Of a DNA stretch of 64,000 bases, positions 22,965 to 31,371 are shown piece after piece. Each line of letters opens with the position of its first letter. Position 1 is the first letter of the stretch. The stretch comes from an uncultured Shewanella sp. (GTDB lineage: Bacteria > Pseudomonadota > Gammaproteobacteria > Enterobacterales > Shewanellaceae). The stretch lies in assembly GCF_947497935.1 (NCBI RefSeq), contig NZ_CANMIO010000007.1, positions 124,001 to 188,000 of the forward strand, given 5' to 3'. The notes beneath the pieces are model-generated. The model had not been told where the DNA came from, did no database searches, and saw nothing but the letters and a program-made list of their open reading frames with translations. The position numbers were made by a program, and so were the translations under genes.

Positions 22965-24575
22965 ATGCCGCGAATTTTTTATTTCGTCCTGCTGTTAATC
23001 ATGTTTTCTACCTCATTTTATTCTCATGCAACGGGAATCGTATCGGTAGCGACTAAAGCGCAACAAACGACTGAAGAGTCACAAGTCCAGTTACCAAAAC
23101 AGGAATCCTATGATTATCAGGATAGCCTATTTCGAGATACTCCCAGAGGCACGCTTGCCGGGCTGTTTGAAGCTGCGTTTGAGCAAGATTATGACAAGGC
23201 GGCCAAGTATTTAGATCTACGTTACCTACCAGAAAGCATGAATGCTGAGCTTGGTCCTGAATACGCGAAACAGTTAGTCGCAATTATAGAGCGTAATATC
23301 TGGGTCAACTTACAAGAGGTCGATGATACGCCGAGTGGCAGTAGTAATGATCAACTGCCCAATTACCGTGATGCCTTTGGTCGAGTCGAAGTAAAAGGCA
23401 GTGAAATCACGCTATTGTTGCAAAAGGTACCCAATAAAGAGTTAGGCTCTATTTGGAAGATCTCTAATGCCACGATTGCAAAGGTCCCTCTTTTATACAG
23501 TGAATTAGGCTATGGTCCTGTGGTGGAGTGGTTTGTACAGCACATCCCTCAAGGACATTTATTCAAGTTAAACCTCTGGGAATGGGCGTTATTGGTTTGC
23601 TATCTATTATTGGCCTTGCTGGTGGTTATTCCTATTACTTGGGTGGCGAAGAAGCTGATATTGCGCAGTCATTATCAGTATAAAGAAGATGTCGCTCACC
23701 TTGTGATTGGACCCGCTCGTCTGCTTATTGCGTTATTGCTCGTAAGAGGCTGGATGGCACACACCACGCTATCGGCTAACGTGATTGAAGTAGTCAATAC
23801 CGGTGTTCTATTGTTAATTGCGGTGATCTGGTTTATTTGGTCTTTGACCGATGTGATTCAAAATAGCCTACGTTTGCGTTGGATCAACCGCGGTAACAGC
23901 CAGAGTGCGTCTTTATTAAGGCCGCTTGCTAATTTTACCCGAGTGATGCTGGTGGCTTTGTCGGTACTCATTTGGCTAGAACACTTAGGGTTTGATGCCT
24001 CAACTATCCTTGCGGGATTAGGTATTGGTGGTATCGCGGTGGCCTTGGCCTCAAAGCAGTCGATAGAAAACTTTATTGGCACCATTACTTTGTATTCATC
24101 AGCTCCGATAAAGGTGGGTAACATTGGCCGTTTTGGCAGTATAACCGGCACAGTGGAGGAGATAGGACTTCGCTGTACCCGTATTCGAACCATAGATCGC
24201 TCTGTGATTAATGTACCAAATGCACGGTTATCAGAGATGGATATCGAAAACATTTCTGAGCGAGAAAAGATCCGCTTAAAAACAGATATTCGACTAGATT
24301 ATCAGACCAGTACAGAGCAAATTCACAATATTATCGATGATATACGCAGCTTGCTAGAGGAACACGACAAGGTAGAGGAAAGTCCTCTGAGGGTGACTTT
24401 CAAGGGGTTTGGTTTATATGGTTTACAGCTCAATGTATTCGCCTATATTGGCACAACAGATTTTGCAGAGTTTCAGTTAGTATCGGAAGAGTTGCATTTT
24501 GGCATTATGAATGTGGTAAGTAAGCATGGTTCACGTATTGTACCTGTAGTACCTATTGCGGCGACGCAAACATAG
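22965..24575 (+). CDS. MscS-family mechanosensitive ion channel
   Basis: 536 residues with GGAG before ATG 22965. A signal peptide (about 1-23) precedes a periplasmic domain (to about residue 205) and then several membrane helices (about 210-350). The pore-lining MscS helix reads ILAGLGIGGIAVALASKQSIENFIG, followed by the beta domain PIKVGNIGRFGSITGTVEEIGLRCTRIRTIDRSVINVPNARL and a C-terminal alpha/beta domain. It belongs to the longer YnaI/YbdG-like class with an extra periplasmic part. The role is to release solutes at hypo-osmotic shock. Terminator at 24601-24636. Confidence 0.93.
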   Translation: MPRIFYFVLLLIMFSTSFYSHATGIVSVATKAQQTTEESQVQLPKQESYDYQDSLFRDTPRGTLAGLFEAAFEQDYDKAAKYLDLRYLPESMNAELGPEYAKQLVAIIERNIWVNLQEVDDTPSGSSNDQLPNYRDAFGRVEVKGSEITLLLQKVPNKELGSIWKISNATIAKVPLLYSELGYGPVVEWFVQHIPQGHLFKLNLWEWALLVCYLLLALLVVIPITWVAKKLILRSHYQYKEDVAHLVIGPARLLIALLLVRGWMAHTTLSANVIEVVNTGVLLLIAVIWFIWSLTDVIQNSLRLRWINRGNSQSASLLRPLANFTRVMLVALSVLIWLEHLGFDASTILAGLGIGGIAVALASKQSIENFIGTITLYSSAPIKVGNIGRFGSITGTVEEIGLRCTRIRTIDRSVINVPNARLSEMDIENISEREKIRLKTDIRLDYQTSTEQIHNIIDDIRSLLEEHDKVEESPLRVTFKGFGLYGLQLNVFAYIGTTDFAEFQLVSEELHFGIMNVVSKHGSRIVPVVPIAATQT

Positions 24576-24600
24576 CTGTTCTTCGCTTATTAAAAGACAT

Positions 24601-24636
24601 AAAAAAGGTCGCATATTGTTATTTAGCGACCTTTTT
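24601..24636. terminator. bidirectional terminator between mscS and chrR
   Basis: Stem AAAAAGGTCGC / GCGACCTTTTTC with a ~13-nt loop, T-rich on both strands. It separates the convergent mscS-like gene and chrR. Confidence 0.85.
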
Positions 24637-24652
24637 CTTTGGTTAACCGTAG

Positions 24653-25318
24653 CTAGTAAATCAGTTCTCCAATCGGGTTGAGCAGTTTACTTATCCCTTT
24701 AGTAAAATGCAGTGGTGCATCTACAACTGTATAGCATAAGCATCCATTCGCTGTTTTTGGTGAGTGTTTATGTTGAGCATCAAGTTCAATAAAGTCACCT
24801 GGTACATATTGGCTAAACTCATCTTCAAAATAACCCGCTAACAGTAGGGTTACTTCCCGGCCAGTATGGGTGTGTTCGGGAATTTCACCATTAGCATCGA
24901 TATGTAATAAGCTTGCACGTGCAGTGTCATCATCAGCATCTAGTCGCATACGACTTATTTTTCCTAATCCGCTCCATGATTTATTCGCTTGTTGGCTCAA
25001 TGCGCGCGGCAGTTGGTACTTATAGCCATTGACTTGCACTGTTTGTCTCGATGTTGAGTGGCTAGTTTGTGGCGTTGCTGGTAATTCCATGATCTGGGCC
25101 ATCATGCTACTGAAGTCCATTTCAGTGTTTGTAGGCTCAAGTAATGGCTTATCATCCACTAGGCTTGCTTGTGCAAGTTGTTCGGTAAGCGCATTTAACT
25201 TGTGTTTACACACAGTACAAAGTTCACAATGAGCAGATACGGCATTTGCAAGACCGAGATGTAACTTTCCCTGAGCATGCAGTAATAGCATCTCTTCTTT
25301 TGGATGATACTTAATCAT
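24653..25318 (-). CDS. chrR: ChrR-type anti-sigma factor
   Basis: 221 residues. The N-terminal zinc anti-sigma domain has His5, His30, Cys34 and Cys37 (HCELCTVC), matching the H-x(24)-H-x3-C-x2-C arrangement of Rhodobacter ChrR. The C-terminal half is a cupin with metal-ligand-like IPEHTHTGREVTLLLAGYFEDE and AQHKHSP. In the known system ChrR holds the ECF sigma factor RpoE inactive and releases it on singlet oxygen or organic hydroperoxide. The gene overlaps rpoE by 8 nt, so the two are translated together. The cupin is present, so the long, light/ROS-sensing form is expected. Confidence 0.92.
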   Translation of the reverse strand: MIKYHPKEEMLLLHAQGKLHLGLANAVSAHCELCTVCKHKLNALTEQLAQASLVDDKPLLEPTNTEMDFSSMMAQIMELPATPQTSHSTSRQTVQVNGYKYQLPRALSQQANKSWSGLGKISRMRLDADDDTARASLLHIDANGEIPEHTHTGREVTLLLAGYFEDEFSQYVPGDFIELDAQHKHSPKTANGCLCYTVVDAPLHFTKGISKLLNPIGELIY

Positions 25319-25955
25319 AATCTTTCTCCAAAATGCTTCTCAGTTTTACAAGGCCTAGTCTAAGTCTTGATTTTATAGTACCTAAAGGCACCTCTAATTT
25401 ACTGGCGAGTTCTTGTTGGCTTAATTCGTGAAGGTAAACTCCTTTCACGACTTGCCTTTGACCGAGGGGCAGGGCATCTACATGCTTGAGTAATTTTGCC
25501 GTGAGAATATGGTCTGGGTGTTCTTCTGCTATAGCGGTTTCAAATACCGGCCAAATATCATCAGCAAAAGTGTCTTCTTTGTTGTGTTGAACCTTTCTAA
25601 GCATGTCAAAGCAGCGGTTTCTCATTATAGTAAACACCCAAGTGGTGATTGAGCCTTTTTCTGCATTGAAAAGGTGCGCCTTGGTCCACACGTTTGTCAT
25701 AGTCTCTTGAACCAAATCCGTCGCTAAACCTTGATTAGCGAGTTTCTGATTGCCAAAGTTGAGAATTTTAGGCGCAAAATAGCTAAATAGCATGGCATAA
25801 GCCTGCCTGTCTCGGTTTTCCGCCACCTCAGTCAAACATATTGTCAGCTTGTCTATAATCGCTTTTGCGTCTGCGTCGTCCATAGGTTGCTTATTTGTTA
25901 TTACATGAGCTTTATCATAACCACTTTGACGACTTTGTGACTGAATATTTTGCAT
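25311..25955 (-). CDS. rpoE: ECF RNA polymerase sigma factor of the RpoE/ChrR (ECF11) group
   Basis: 214 residues from ATG 25955. Region 2 (about 45-110) includes FNAEKGSITTWVFTIMRNRCFDMLRK, with the conserved promoter-melting pattern. Region 4 (about 150-205) reads LPLGQRQVVKGVYLHELSQQELASKLEVPLGTIKSRLRLG, a helix-turn-helix. Pairing with a ChrR-type anti-sigma factor defines the group. Its own promoter at 26013-26040 has the TGATC / CGTAT form recognised by this sigma group, so it is autoregulated. The stress response is expected to be to singlet oxygen or peroxides. Confidence 0.93.
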   Translation of the reverse strand: MQNIQSQSRQSGYDKAHVITNKQPMDDADAKAIIDKLTICLTEVAENRDRQAYAMLFSYFAPKILNFGNQKLANQGLATDLVQETMTNVWTKAHLFNAEKGSITTWVFTIMRNRCFDMLRKVQHNKEDTFADDIWPVFETAIAEEHPDHILTAKLLKHVDALPLGQRQVVKGVYLHELSQQELASKLEVPLGTIKSRLRLGLVKLRSILEKDYD

Positions 25956-26012
25956 TCATACCACTCTTTTATAATAAAGGCGCTCGTTACCGCCCTACAA
26001 GTTATATTGACC

Positions 26013-26040
26013 GATACGTAAGCGTATTTAATTTAGATCA
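26013..26040 (-). promoter_or_regulatory. ECF11-type promoter of rpoE-chrR
   Basis: On the minus strand: TGATCT (26040-26035), 16 nt, CGTATC (26018-26013). This is the RpoE/ChrR-type -35 TGATC and -10 CGTAT. It lies over the 3' end of the upstream LON-domain gene and gives a leader of about 50 nt before rpoE. Confidence 0.8.
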
Positions 26041-26594
26041 CTTTGTTGTAGCAAATCATCTAACATGCTTAAGGCAAGGCGATGATCTTTAGCTGCAATA
26101 CAATGTTGTTTGTCAAGAACGGGTAAAGGAAGGATCTCTAACCATCTTTGGCAAACCCATGATAAGTCATTAAAATTATCTATTTCATACTGGTTAAAAT
26201 GAGTAGGGTAGTGAGTCATTATCTCTTTTAATAGCAGAGGTAAATTTTGCTGGTTCATCTCTATTGGTATGGACTCCCAACAGGGCAAAATTGTTACTTG
26301 CCCTCTTTTTAAGCCATCTTTCTCATTGGTAAAGTGCTCAAGCTTAAATTTCTCAACACCAGAAATTGTTATTCCCAGCAGCCCATCTTCTAGGTTTTCA
26401 AAATCAACTATTTTGCAGCGGGTGCCGATGGGCAGAAGCGATTTTTTATCGTCATCTAACATGCACACACCAAAGCCTAAATTGCTTTGCAGTGATTCTT
26501 TGACAAGTCTTTGATACCTCACCTCAAATATACGTAGCTGTGTGAAGCCACCAGGCAATATACATATTGGAAGTGGAAAGAGTGCTAATTCCAT
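26028..26594 (-). CDS. LON-protease substrate-binding-domain protein
   Basis: 188 residues. It consists of the LON N-terminal domain only: ALFPLPICILPGGFTQLRIFEVRYQRLVKESLQ near the start, then IGTRCKIVDFENLEDGLLGITISGVEKFKLE. The ATPase and protease parts are absent, as in the free-standing LON-domain proteins of proteobacteria, whose role is unclear. It is the first gene upstream of rpoE on the same strand and carries its own ECF-type promoter with the same spacing as the rpoE promoter, so it probably belongs to the stress regulon. Confidence 0.85.
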   Translation of the reverse strand: MELALFPLPICILPGGFTQLRIFEVRYQRLVKESLQSNLGFGVCMLDDDKKSLLPIGTRCKIVDFENLEDGLLGITISGVEKFKLEHFTNEKDGLKRGQVTILPCWESIPIEMNQQNLPLLLKEIMTHYPTHFNQYEIDNFNDLSWVCQRWLEILPLPVLDKQHCIAAKDHRLALSMLDDLLQQSDLN

Positions 26595-26624
26595 AATACT
26601 CAGTGCCGCTGTGAATTGAAGTCT

Positions 26625-26652
26625 TATACGTTAATGCTGCGGATTACGATCA
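26625..26652 (-). promoter_or_regulatory. second ECF11-type promoter, upstream of the LON-domain gene
   Basis: On the minus strand: TGATCG (26652-26647), 16 nt, CGTATA (26630-26625). The spacing is identical to the promoter at 26013-26040. It leaves a leader of about 25 nt to the ATG at 26594. Confidence 0.8.
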
Positions 26653-26809
26653 GTTTATTCTAGTGGCTGTCAGCTTTACTATTTGTGCGAAGTTTGGCTA
26701 ACTCGCTATTCTGTTAAGAAATTCCCCAAATTGTGCTTTAGGTAAATGATTTATTGACGTAAATGATTATAATCAGGTCAAAAATAATAACCTTTGTAAA
26801 GAGACTCCA

Positions 26810-27754
26810 ATGACTCAAATGCTAGCAAGCGTCGATCAACGTACCAAGTTGGTGGGTGAAAACCGACTGGAGTTATTGTTGTTTCGTATCAGTGTGACTC
26901 AGCTTTTTGCAATTAATGTTTTTAAGGTCAAAGAAGTGGTCAAGGTGCCGGCATTAAGTACAATGCCTGGTAGCCACAGCAGCATTATTGGGGTTGCGAA
27001 TTTGCGAGGAAGCTCAATACCGGTAATCGATCTCCGTAAAGCAATTGGATTTAGGCCATCTGTTATTCAAGCAGAAAGTAATCTTATCGTGACTGAATAT
27101 AACCGTTCCGTTCAAGGTTTCTTGGTCGATAAAGTCGAGCATATCGTTAACTTAACCTGGGGCGACATTATGCCGCCACCAAAGACGGTGGGGCGAGATA
27201 ACTACTTAACGGCAATTACCCGTATCGAATACCAAGATAAACAAGAACTGGTTTCGATCATTGATGTCGAGAAGGTGCTAGCAGAGATCATACATTACGA
27301 TATTAGGTTATCTGAAGGGGTACTGGACGAGCGACTCTTACCCTTGATGCTTGGACGCAAAGTGCTAATTGTCGATGATTCGGCAACTGCTAGGCGTCAA
27401 GTACGTGAAACTCTCGAACAATTGGGTTTAGAGGTTATAGAAGCTACTGATGGGCTTATGGCATTGAATCAGCTAAAGCGATGGTGTGATGAAGGCAAAG
27501 TGATAACCGATCATATCTTAATGCTGATCACCGATGCCGAGATGCCAGAAATGGATGGTTATAAGCTTACTCATGAAATACGCAGTGATAAACGAATGTC
27601 AGACTTGTTTATTACCCTGAACACCTCATTAAGCGGTAGCTTTAATAATGCCATGGTCGAAAAGGTTGGTTGTGATAGGTTTATTTCAAAATTCCAGCCA
27701 GATCTGCTGGTCGAAGTGGTGCAGGATAGATTAAGAGAAACGCTAAATAGCTAG
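26810..27754 (+). CDS. cheV: chemotaxis coupling protein CheV
   Basis: 314 residues. The N-terminal CheW domain (about 15-160) includes FKVKEVVKVPALSTMPGSHSSIIGVANLRGSSIPVIDL. The C-terminal receiver domain (about 180-305) begins KVLIVDDSATARRQV, with the phospho-acceptor aspartate in ITDAEMPEMDGYKLT. CheV links chemoreceptors to CheA and can be phosphorylated to adjust adaptation. It is monocistronic, away from a main chemotaxis cluster, as is common for cheV paralogues in Shewanella. The start at 26810 has GAGAC upstream. Confidence 0.93.
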   Translation: MTQMLASVDQRTKLVGENRLELLLFRISVTQLFAINVFKVKEVVKVPALSTMPGSHSSIIGVANLRGSSIPVIDLRKAIGFRPSVIQAESNLIVTEYNRSVQGFLVDKVEHIVNLTWGDIMPPPKTVGRDNYLTAITRIEYQDKQELVSIIDVEKVLAEIIHYDIRLSEGVLDERLLPLMLGRKVLIVDDSATARRQVRETLEQLGLEVIEATDGLMALNQLKRWCDEGKVITDHILMLITDAEMPEMDGYKLTHEIRSDKRMSDLFITLNTSLSGSFNNAMVEKVGCDRFISKFQPDLLVEVVQDRLRETLNS

Positions 27755-27818
27755 CAGATCTCTTAATAAAAATCTCTTAATAGCAAGAGCAATGAGTAGG
27801 CTTACTCTTTGTAGTCGA

Positions 27819-28460
27819 TTACTGGTGCTCTTCTCTTAAGTCATTGATTACCTGTTTTTTTAGCTCTGGCACAGCAGCGATATTAATCTGTGCGATGCGA
27901 ACGGCAAAGCCAAATCTTTCTTTACCGACGATAGCGATAACATCTTCTAGAAAGCGTTTATCTAAGATGAACTGCTTGGCGAAGAATGCGATTGCTTTAC
28001 TTACTGAAGGGTAATTTACACCATCAAAACTAAATGAAGCATCATAGCCATAATCATCGATAGCAACCCCATTAAGAGCCAAAGGCCAGCCGTTGTAATT
28101 AACGCGATCGCGGGCTATCTCATACATCATCCAGCCACTCTTCTTAAAGCCACCGAATACTTTGTCTTCAAATTCAGACTCTTCTAATTCTTGCTTGGTC
28201 CAATTAACGCCGATAGCTAAGTGCTTTTCGTAGATCCGCATCAGCTCGTCTTTGACCGCCATCTTACAGTCCCAAATTGAAGTAAGCTTATGTTGTTTCG
28301 CTAACCTTAAGCATTCTTTGCAGCAAGGTACCGTTAAAGAAGGGTGGGGAGTATAGGTTTCTTTTAGATAACTCCATTGCTGATCACTTGGCTCGCCACA
28401 AAACCAGCAACTATGCCTACGATCAAATGGGATGTCGATTAACGGGGCTAGCTCCAACAC
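27819..28460 (-). CDS. hypothetical protein with two CxxC zinc-finger pairs
   Basis: 213 residues from GTG 28460, which has AGAAGGA 8-9 nt upstream. Readings further upstream pass through the terminator of the preceding gene. Near the N-terminus CWFCGEP ... CCKEC (about residues 17-50) forms a four-cysteine zinc-ribbon-like site. The rest is soluble and helical/beta mixed (GGFKKSGWMMYEIARDRVNYNGWPLALNGV). Similar proteins occur in Shewanella as uncharacterised proteins. Function unknown. Downstream of the DUF2750 gene but separated from it by a strong terminator. Confidence 0.75.
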   Translation of the reverse strand: MLELAPLIDIPFDRRHSCWFCGEPSDQQWSYLKETYTPHPSLTVPCCKECLRLAKQHKLTSIWDCKMAVKDELMRIYEKHLAIGVNWTKQELEESEFEDKVFGGFKKSGWMMYEIARDRVNYNGWPLALNGVAIDDYGYDASFSFDGVNYPSVSKAIAFFAKQFILDKRFLEDVIAIVGKERFGFAVRIAQINIAAVPELKKQVINDLREEHQ

Positions 28461-28481
28461 AAAACATTTCCTTCTAAAAAA

Positions 28482-28512
28482 CAAAGCGCACAATGGATTA
28501 GATTGTGCGCTC
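28482..28512 (-). terminator. terminator of the DUF2750 gene
   Basis: Stem AGCGCACAAT (28485-28494) / GATTGTGCGCT (to about 28512), followed on the minus strand by TTTGTTTTTT. Confidence 0.88.
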
Positions 28513-28544
28513 TGGTTGATACTTCGCAATGGTTATTTTAGCGA

Positions 28545-28904
28545 TTACTCTTTTTCAACATCCACTAATGATGTTGCTAGTACGATAGGGTCGACTTCTT
28601 GACACTCTTGATCGGCAATCCAATCAACACCAATCAATACGCCGTCATCGTTAAGGTCGCTAACCCAGAATTCTAGAAACTCTTCTAAAGTGATAGCAAC
28701 CGCCTGGTAGTCTTGCCACTCATCAGTGCAATGGCTCTTAGCTTGCGCTTCTTCAGACCACAAAGGCATTACATCGGTAGCTTCAAACTCTGAAGAGTCG
28801 CAAACAACCCAACCTTCACCAGTCTCATCTTGAAGACCCCAAACAACTTGGGATTGCTTTACGTTGTTGATGAAGCTTTCTAATGTAGGAGTCATTTCAG
28901 TCAT
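28545..28904 (-). CDS. DUF2750 domain protein
   Basis: 119 residues, acidic. It matches the DUF2750 pattern: an N-terminal FINNVKQSQVVWGLQDETGEGWVVCDS, then PLWSEEAQAKSHCTDEW and LEEFLEFWVSDLNDDGVLIGVDW. A cytoplasmic protein of unknown function that is common in gammaproteobacteria. GAGATT precedes the ATG. Monocistronic, with a strong terminator following. Confidence 0.85.
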   Translation of the reverse strand: MTEMTPTLESFINNVKQSQVVWGLQDETGEGWVVCDSSEFEATDVMPLWSEEAQAKSHCTDEWQDYQAVAITLEEFLEFWVSDLNDDGVLIGVDWIADQECQEVDPIVLATSLVDVEKE

Positions 28905-29269
28905 GATTAATCTCTTGTTTGGTTAGATATTGGTTCGCTATCGAAAAGACGAGCTTTAATGAGTATTAGTCTGCAGTTGACGCCGGATTTTAGCAAGTTA
29001 TTTAAGGTATTTATCTCTGCGGCAAATTGTCAATTGCGGCAGAACTGTGCGGCTTTAGCTCGGAAATTGAGCGCTTGCAACACAAACATCATTTGGTCGT
29101 AATATTTAAGTGAATTTAGTCTATATTATGCAGCGAACATAGTATGATATTTTACAATGGTGTGATGAAACAAAGTTCAAGGCTCAAGCTAGATTAAGTG
29201 AGTTTAAGGAAAGTTTAATCAAACAGCGTCATTTTATACGTTACAGTCATTCATTTTGGGAGTCTTCAA
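28905..29269. other. 365-bp intergenic stretch, no gene seen
   Basis: Divergent promoter region between the DUF2750 gene and the lytic transglycosylase gene. AT-rich, with no supported frame and no clear operator. Confidence 0.5.
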
Positions 29270-30460
29270 TTGTTAAAATCAATCCCCCTGGCTACAGCGC
29301 TTATCCTATCTTCTTCTGCTGTTTATGCGGCAGACGAACAGCCTAACTGGGCTAGTTGCGTGGCTGAGTTACAGCAAACGGCAAAAGCGGAAGGTTTATC
29401 TCAGCAGACCATAGAGAACACATTGGCCAATGTTAAGTATGTGCCAAGAGTGATAGAGCTGGATCAAAAACAACCGGAATTTAGCACGTCCTTTGAAAAC
29501 TATTTCAGCAAACGCGTCACTGACTGGCGAGTGGAGCAGGGGCGTAAGCTCTACCGTGAGCACAAAGTCTTGTTACAACAACTGGCAAAAGAGTATGGTG
29601 TACCGCCTCAGTACCTGCTGGCATTCTGGGGCCTAGAAACTAACTTTGGCTCTTATAAAGGTAAGATGTCGGTATTAGACTCATTGGCAACCCTTGCTTG
29701 CGATCCAAGGCGTAGTCGTTATTTCACCACCGAGTTGATGCAAGCATTAAAGCTTAAAGAGCGATATAACTTCGCTGAAGCCGATATGGTGGGGTCTTGG
29801 GCTGGTGCAATGGGACACACTCAGTTTATGCCATCAGCCTACGCTAAATACGCGGTGGATGGTAATGGTGATGGCAAAGCCGATCTGTGGAACAGTACCG
29901 AAGATGCATTAACCTCTGCGGCAAATTTTTTACAAAACCTAGGTTGGAAGCGTAATGAGCGTTGGGGTCGAGAAGTGACCTTACCGGACAATTTCTCCTA
30001 CGCGCACTTAGGTAAAGCCGAGTCACAGCCACTTACTCGCTGGGCTGAGTTGGGGATTACACAAACCAACGGTACAGCGTTAAGTACACCGGATATGCAA
30101 GCTGCGCTTTACCTGCCGTCGGGTCATACTGGCCCCGCGTTTTTAGGTTATGACAACTTTGATGTGATCATGCGCTGGAATCGTTCGACCTTTTACGCCA
30201 TCGCAGTTGGTCATCTTGCCGATAGGATCAATGGCGCTGTGCCACTTAAAGTGACACCTCCTAAGATGCCTAATCTGAGCCGTGCTCGAGTTAAAGAGCT
30301 ACAAAACCAGCTGAACCATTTAGGCTACGATGTCGGTAAGGCCGACGGCATATTGGGCGCTAAGTCGGTTAAAGGATTACAGAGTTTCCAAAAGAGTCAG
30401 GGGCTTGTTGCCGATGGTTACCCGGATGAGGCGACGTTTAAGGCGCTGAAGGTTAATTAA
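29270..30460 (+). CDS. lytic murein transglycosylase, MltB-like with peptidoglycan-binding domain
   Basis: 396 residues from TTG 29270 (GGGAG upstream), which gives a proper signal peptide ending SSAVYA. The catalytic domain (about 25-320) has FWGLETNFGSYKGKMSVLDSLATLACDPRR with the catalytic Glu in LETNFG, and WAGAMGHTQFMPSAYAKYAVDGNGDGKADLW. A C-terminal peptidoglycan-binding domain 1 (about 335-396) reads LQNQLNHLGYDVGKADGILGAKSVKGLQSFQ. It is periplasmic and cleaves the MurNAc-GlcNAc bond with 1,6-anhydro formation. No lipobox is visible, so this is a soluble MltB-family enzyme rather than a true lipoprotein. Confidence 0.92.
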   Translation: MLKSIPLATALILSSSAVYAADEQPNWASCVAELQQTAKAEGLSQQTIENTLANVKYVPRVIELDQKQPEFSTSFENYFSKRVTDWRVEQGRKLYREHKVLLQQLAKEYGVPPQYLLAFWGLETNFGSYKGKMSVLDSLATLACDPRRSRYFTTELMQALKLKERYNFAEADMVGSWAGAMGHTQFMPSAYAKYAVDGNGDGKADLWNSTEDALTSAANFLQNLGWKRNERWGREVTLPDNFSYAHLGKAESQPLTRWAELGITQTNGTALSTPDMQAALYLPSGHTGPAFLGYDNFDVIMRWNRSTFYAIAVGHLADRINGAVPLKVTPPKMPNLSRARVKELQNQLNHLGYDVGKADGILGAKSVKGLQSFQKSQGLVADGYPDEATFKALKVN

Positions 30461-30592
30461 GCTGCTAACTGACAAGCAAGTTTGAAGTGAGTGATATCAT
30501 TTTATTTGCCTAATTAGATAACAGTAGAGGGTTAAGGCGAGTTTTGCTAAGCTGCGGCCACTAAATTAGAGCGAACAGTGTTAAGGAATACC

Positions 30593-31075
30593 ATGAGCAT
30601 TAAAGACGATTCAGTTGTGCAGTTTAACTACACTTTGCGTGATGAGAAAGGTGAAGTATTAGAAACCAACGAAGGTTTGGACCCAATCGCCTACCTTCAC
30701 GGCCATGATAATATGATGCCAGGTGTTGAAGATGCGCTAACGGGTAAAGAAGTCGGTGCTAAATTTTCAGTGACCCTACCAGCGAGTGAAACCTATGGTG
30801 AGCGTAATGAAGATTGCGAACAGCGTGTTTCAGTAAAACATCTACAGGGCGCGAAAGTATGGAAGCCAGGTATGCGTGCATTGATCAGCACAGATCAAGG
30901 CCAGCGCCAAGTGACCATTTTAAAAGTAGGTAAATTTATGGCGACAGTTGATGTTAACCATCCACTAGCAGGCCGTGAGTTAACCTTCGATCTTGAAGTG
31001 ATGGATGTACGCGATGCGACCAGTGAAGAGATTGCTCACGGTCATGCCCATGGTAAAGGCGGGCACCAACACTAG
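30593..31075 (+). CDS. FKBP-type peptidyl-prolyl isomerase, SlyD-like
   Basis: 160 residues from ATG 30593 with AAGGA upstream. The split FKBP domain carries an insert-in-flap arrangement: VQFNYTLRDEKGEVLETN, DPIAYLHGHDNMMPGVEDALTGKEVG, VTLPASETYGER. The C-terminal EEIAHGHAHGKGGHQH is a short histidine-rich tail, shorter than the long metal-binding tail of E. coli SlyD, so metal chaperone capacity may be reduced. It assists folding by cis-trans prolyl isomerisation in the cytoplasm. A strong terminator follows. Confidence 0.88.
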   Translation: MSIKDDSVVQFNYTLRDEKGEVLETNEGLDPIAYLHGHDNMMPGVEDALTGKEVGAKFSVTLPASETYGERNEDCEQRVSVKHLQGAKVWKPGMRALISTDQGQRQVTILKVGKFMATVDVNHPLAGRELTFDLEVMDVRDATSEEIAHGHAHGKGGHQH

Positions 31076-31096
31076 ACTGGCTTCGTCAGTGAATTG

Positions 31097-31122
31097 AAGC
31101 CCAACTGTGTTGGGCTTTTTTA
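31097..31122 (+). terminator. rho-independent terminator
   Basis: Stem AGCCCAAC / GTTGGGCT (about 31098-31116) with a 3-nt loop, followed by six T. It lies 22 bp past the FKBP gene. Confidence 0.92.
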
Positions 31123-31148
31123 TTGCATCTTAGAGATAGTGACTCGTT

Positions 31149-31367
31149 ATGATTATTCAATTTTCTGCAGGAAAACTCATTCTTTCTCCATTTGAAGTAC
31201 AGGTGCGGCTCGATAATGGTTGCCAACTATATGCCATGGTTGATGACATCAAGTTTCATCAAGAAGCGCTTATGCTAGTGGCCGATGCTGGAGCGGTGCG
31301 CTGGAATATTAAGCTCGATTCATTGGAGCAGCTACAAGAGATCAAAGGCGAGCTCGGCGTTAGCTAA
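31149..31367 (+). CDS. small hypothetical protein, 72 residues
   Basis: From ATG 31149. It is soluble with regular strand-like segments (IIQFSAGKLILSPFEVQVRLDNGCQLYAMVD) and a C-terminal helix (LDSLEQLQEIKGEL). Fold and role unknown. There is a poor ribosome-binding site, but it is compactly placed between a terminator and the convergent yqjG. Probably real, moderate confidence. Confidence 0.55.
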   Translation: MIIQFSAGKLILSPFEVQVRLDNGCQLYAMVDDIKFHQEALMLVADAGAVRWNIKLDSLEQLQEIKGELGVS

Positions 31368-31371
31368 GGGA

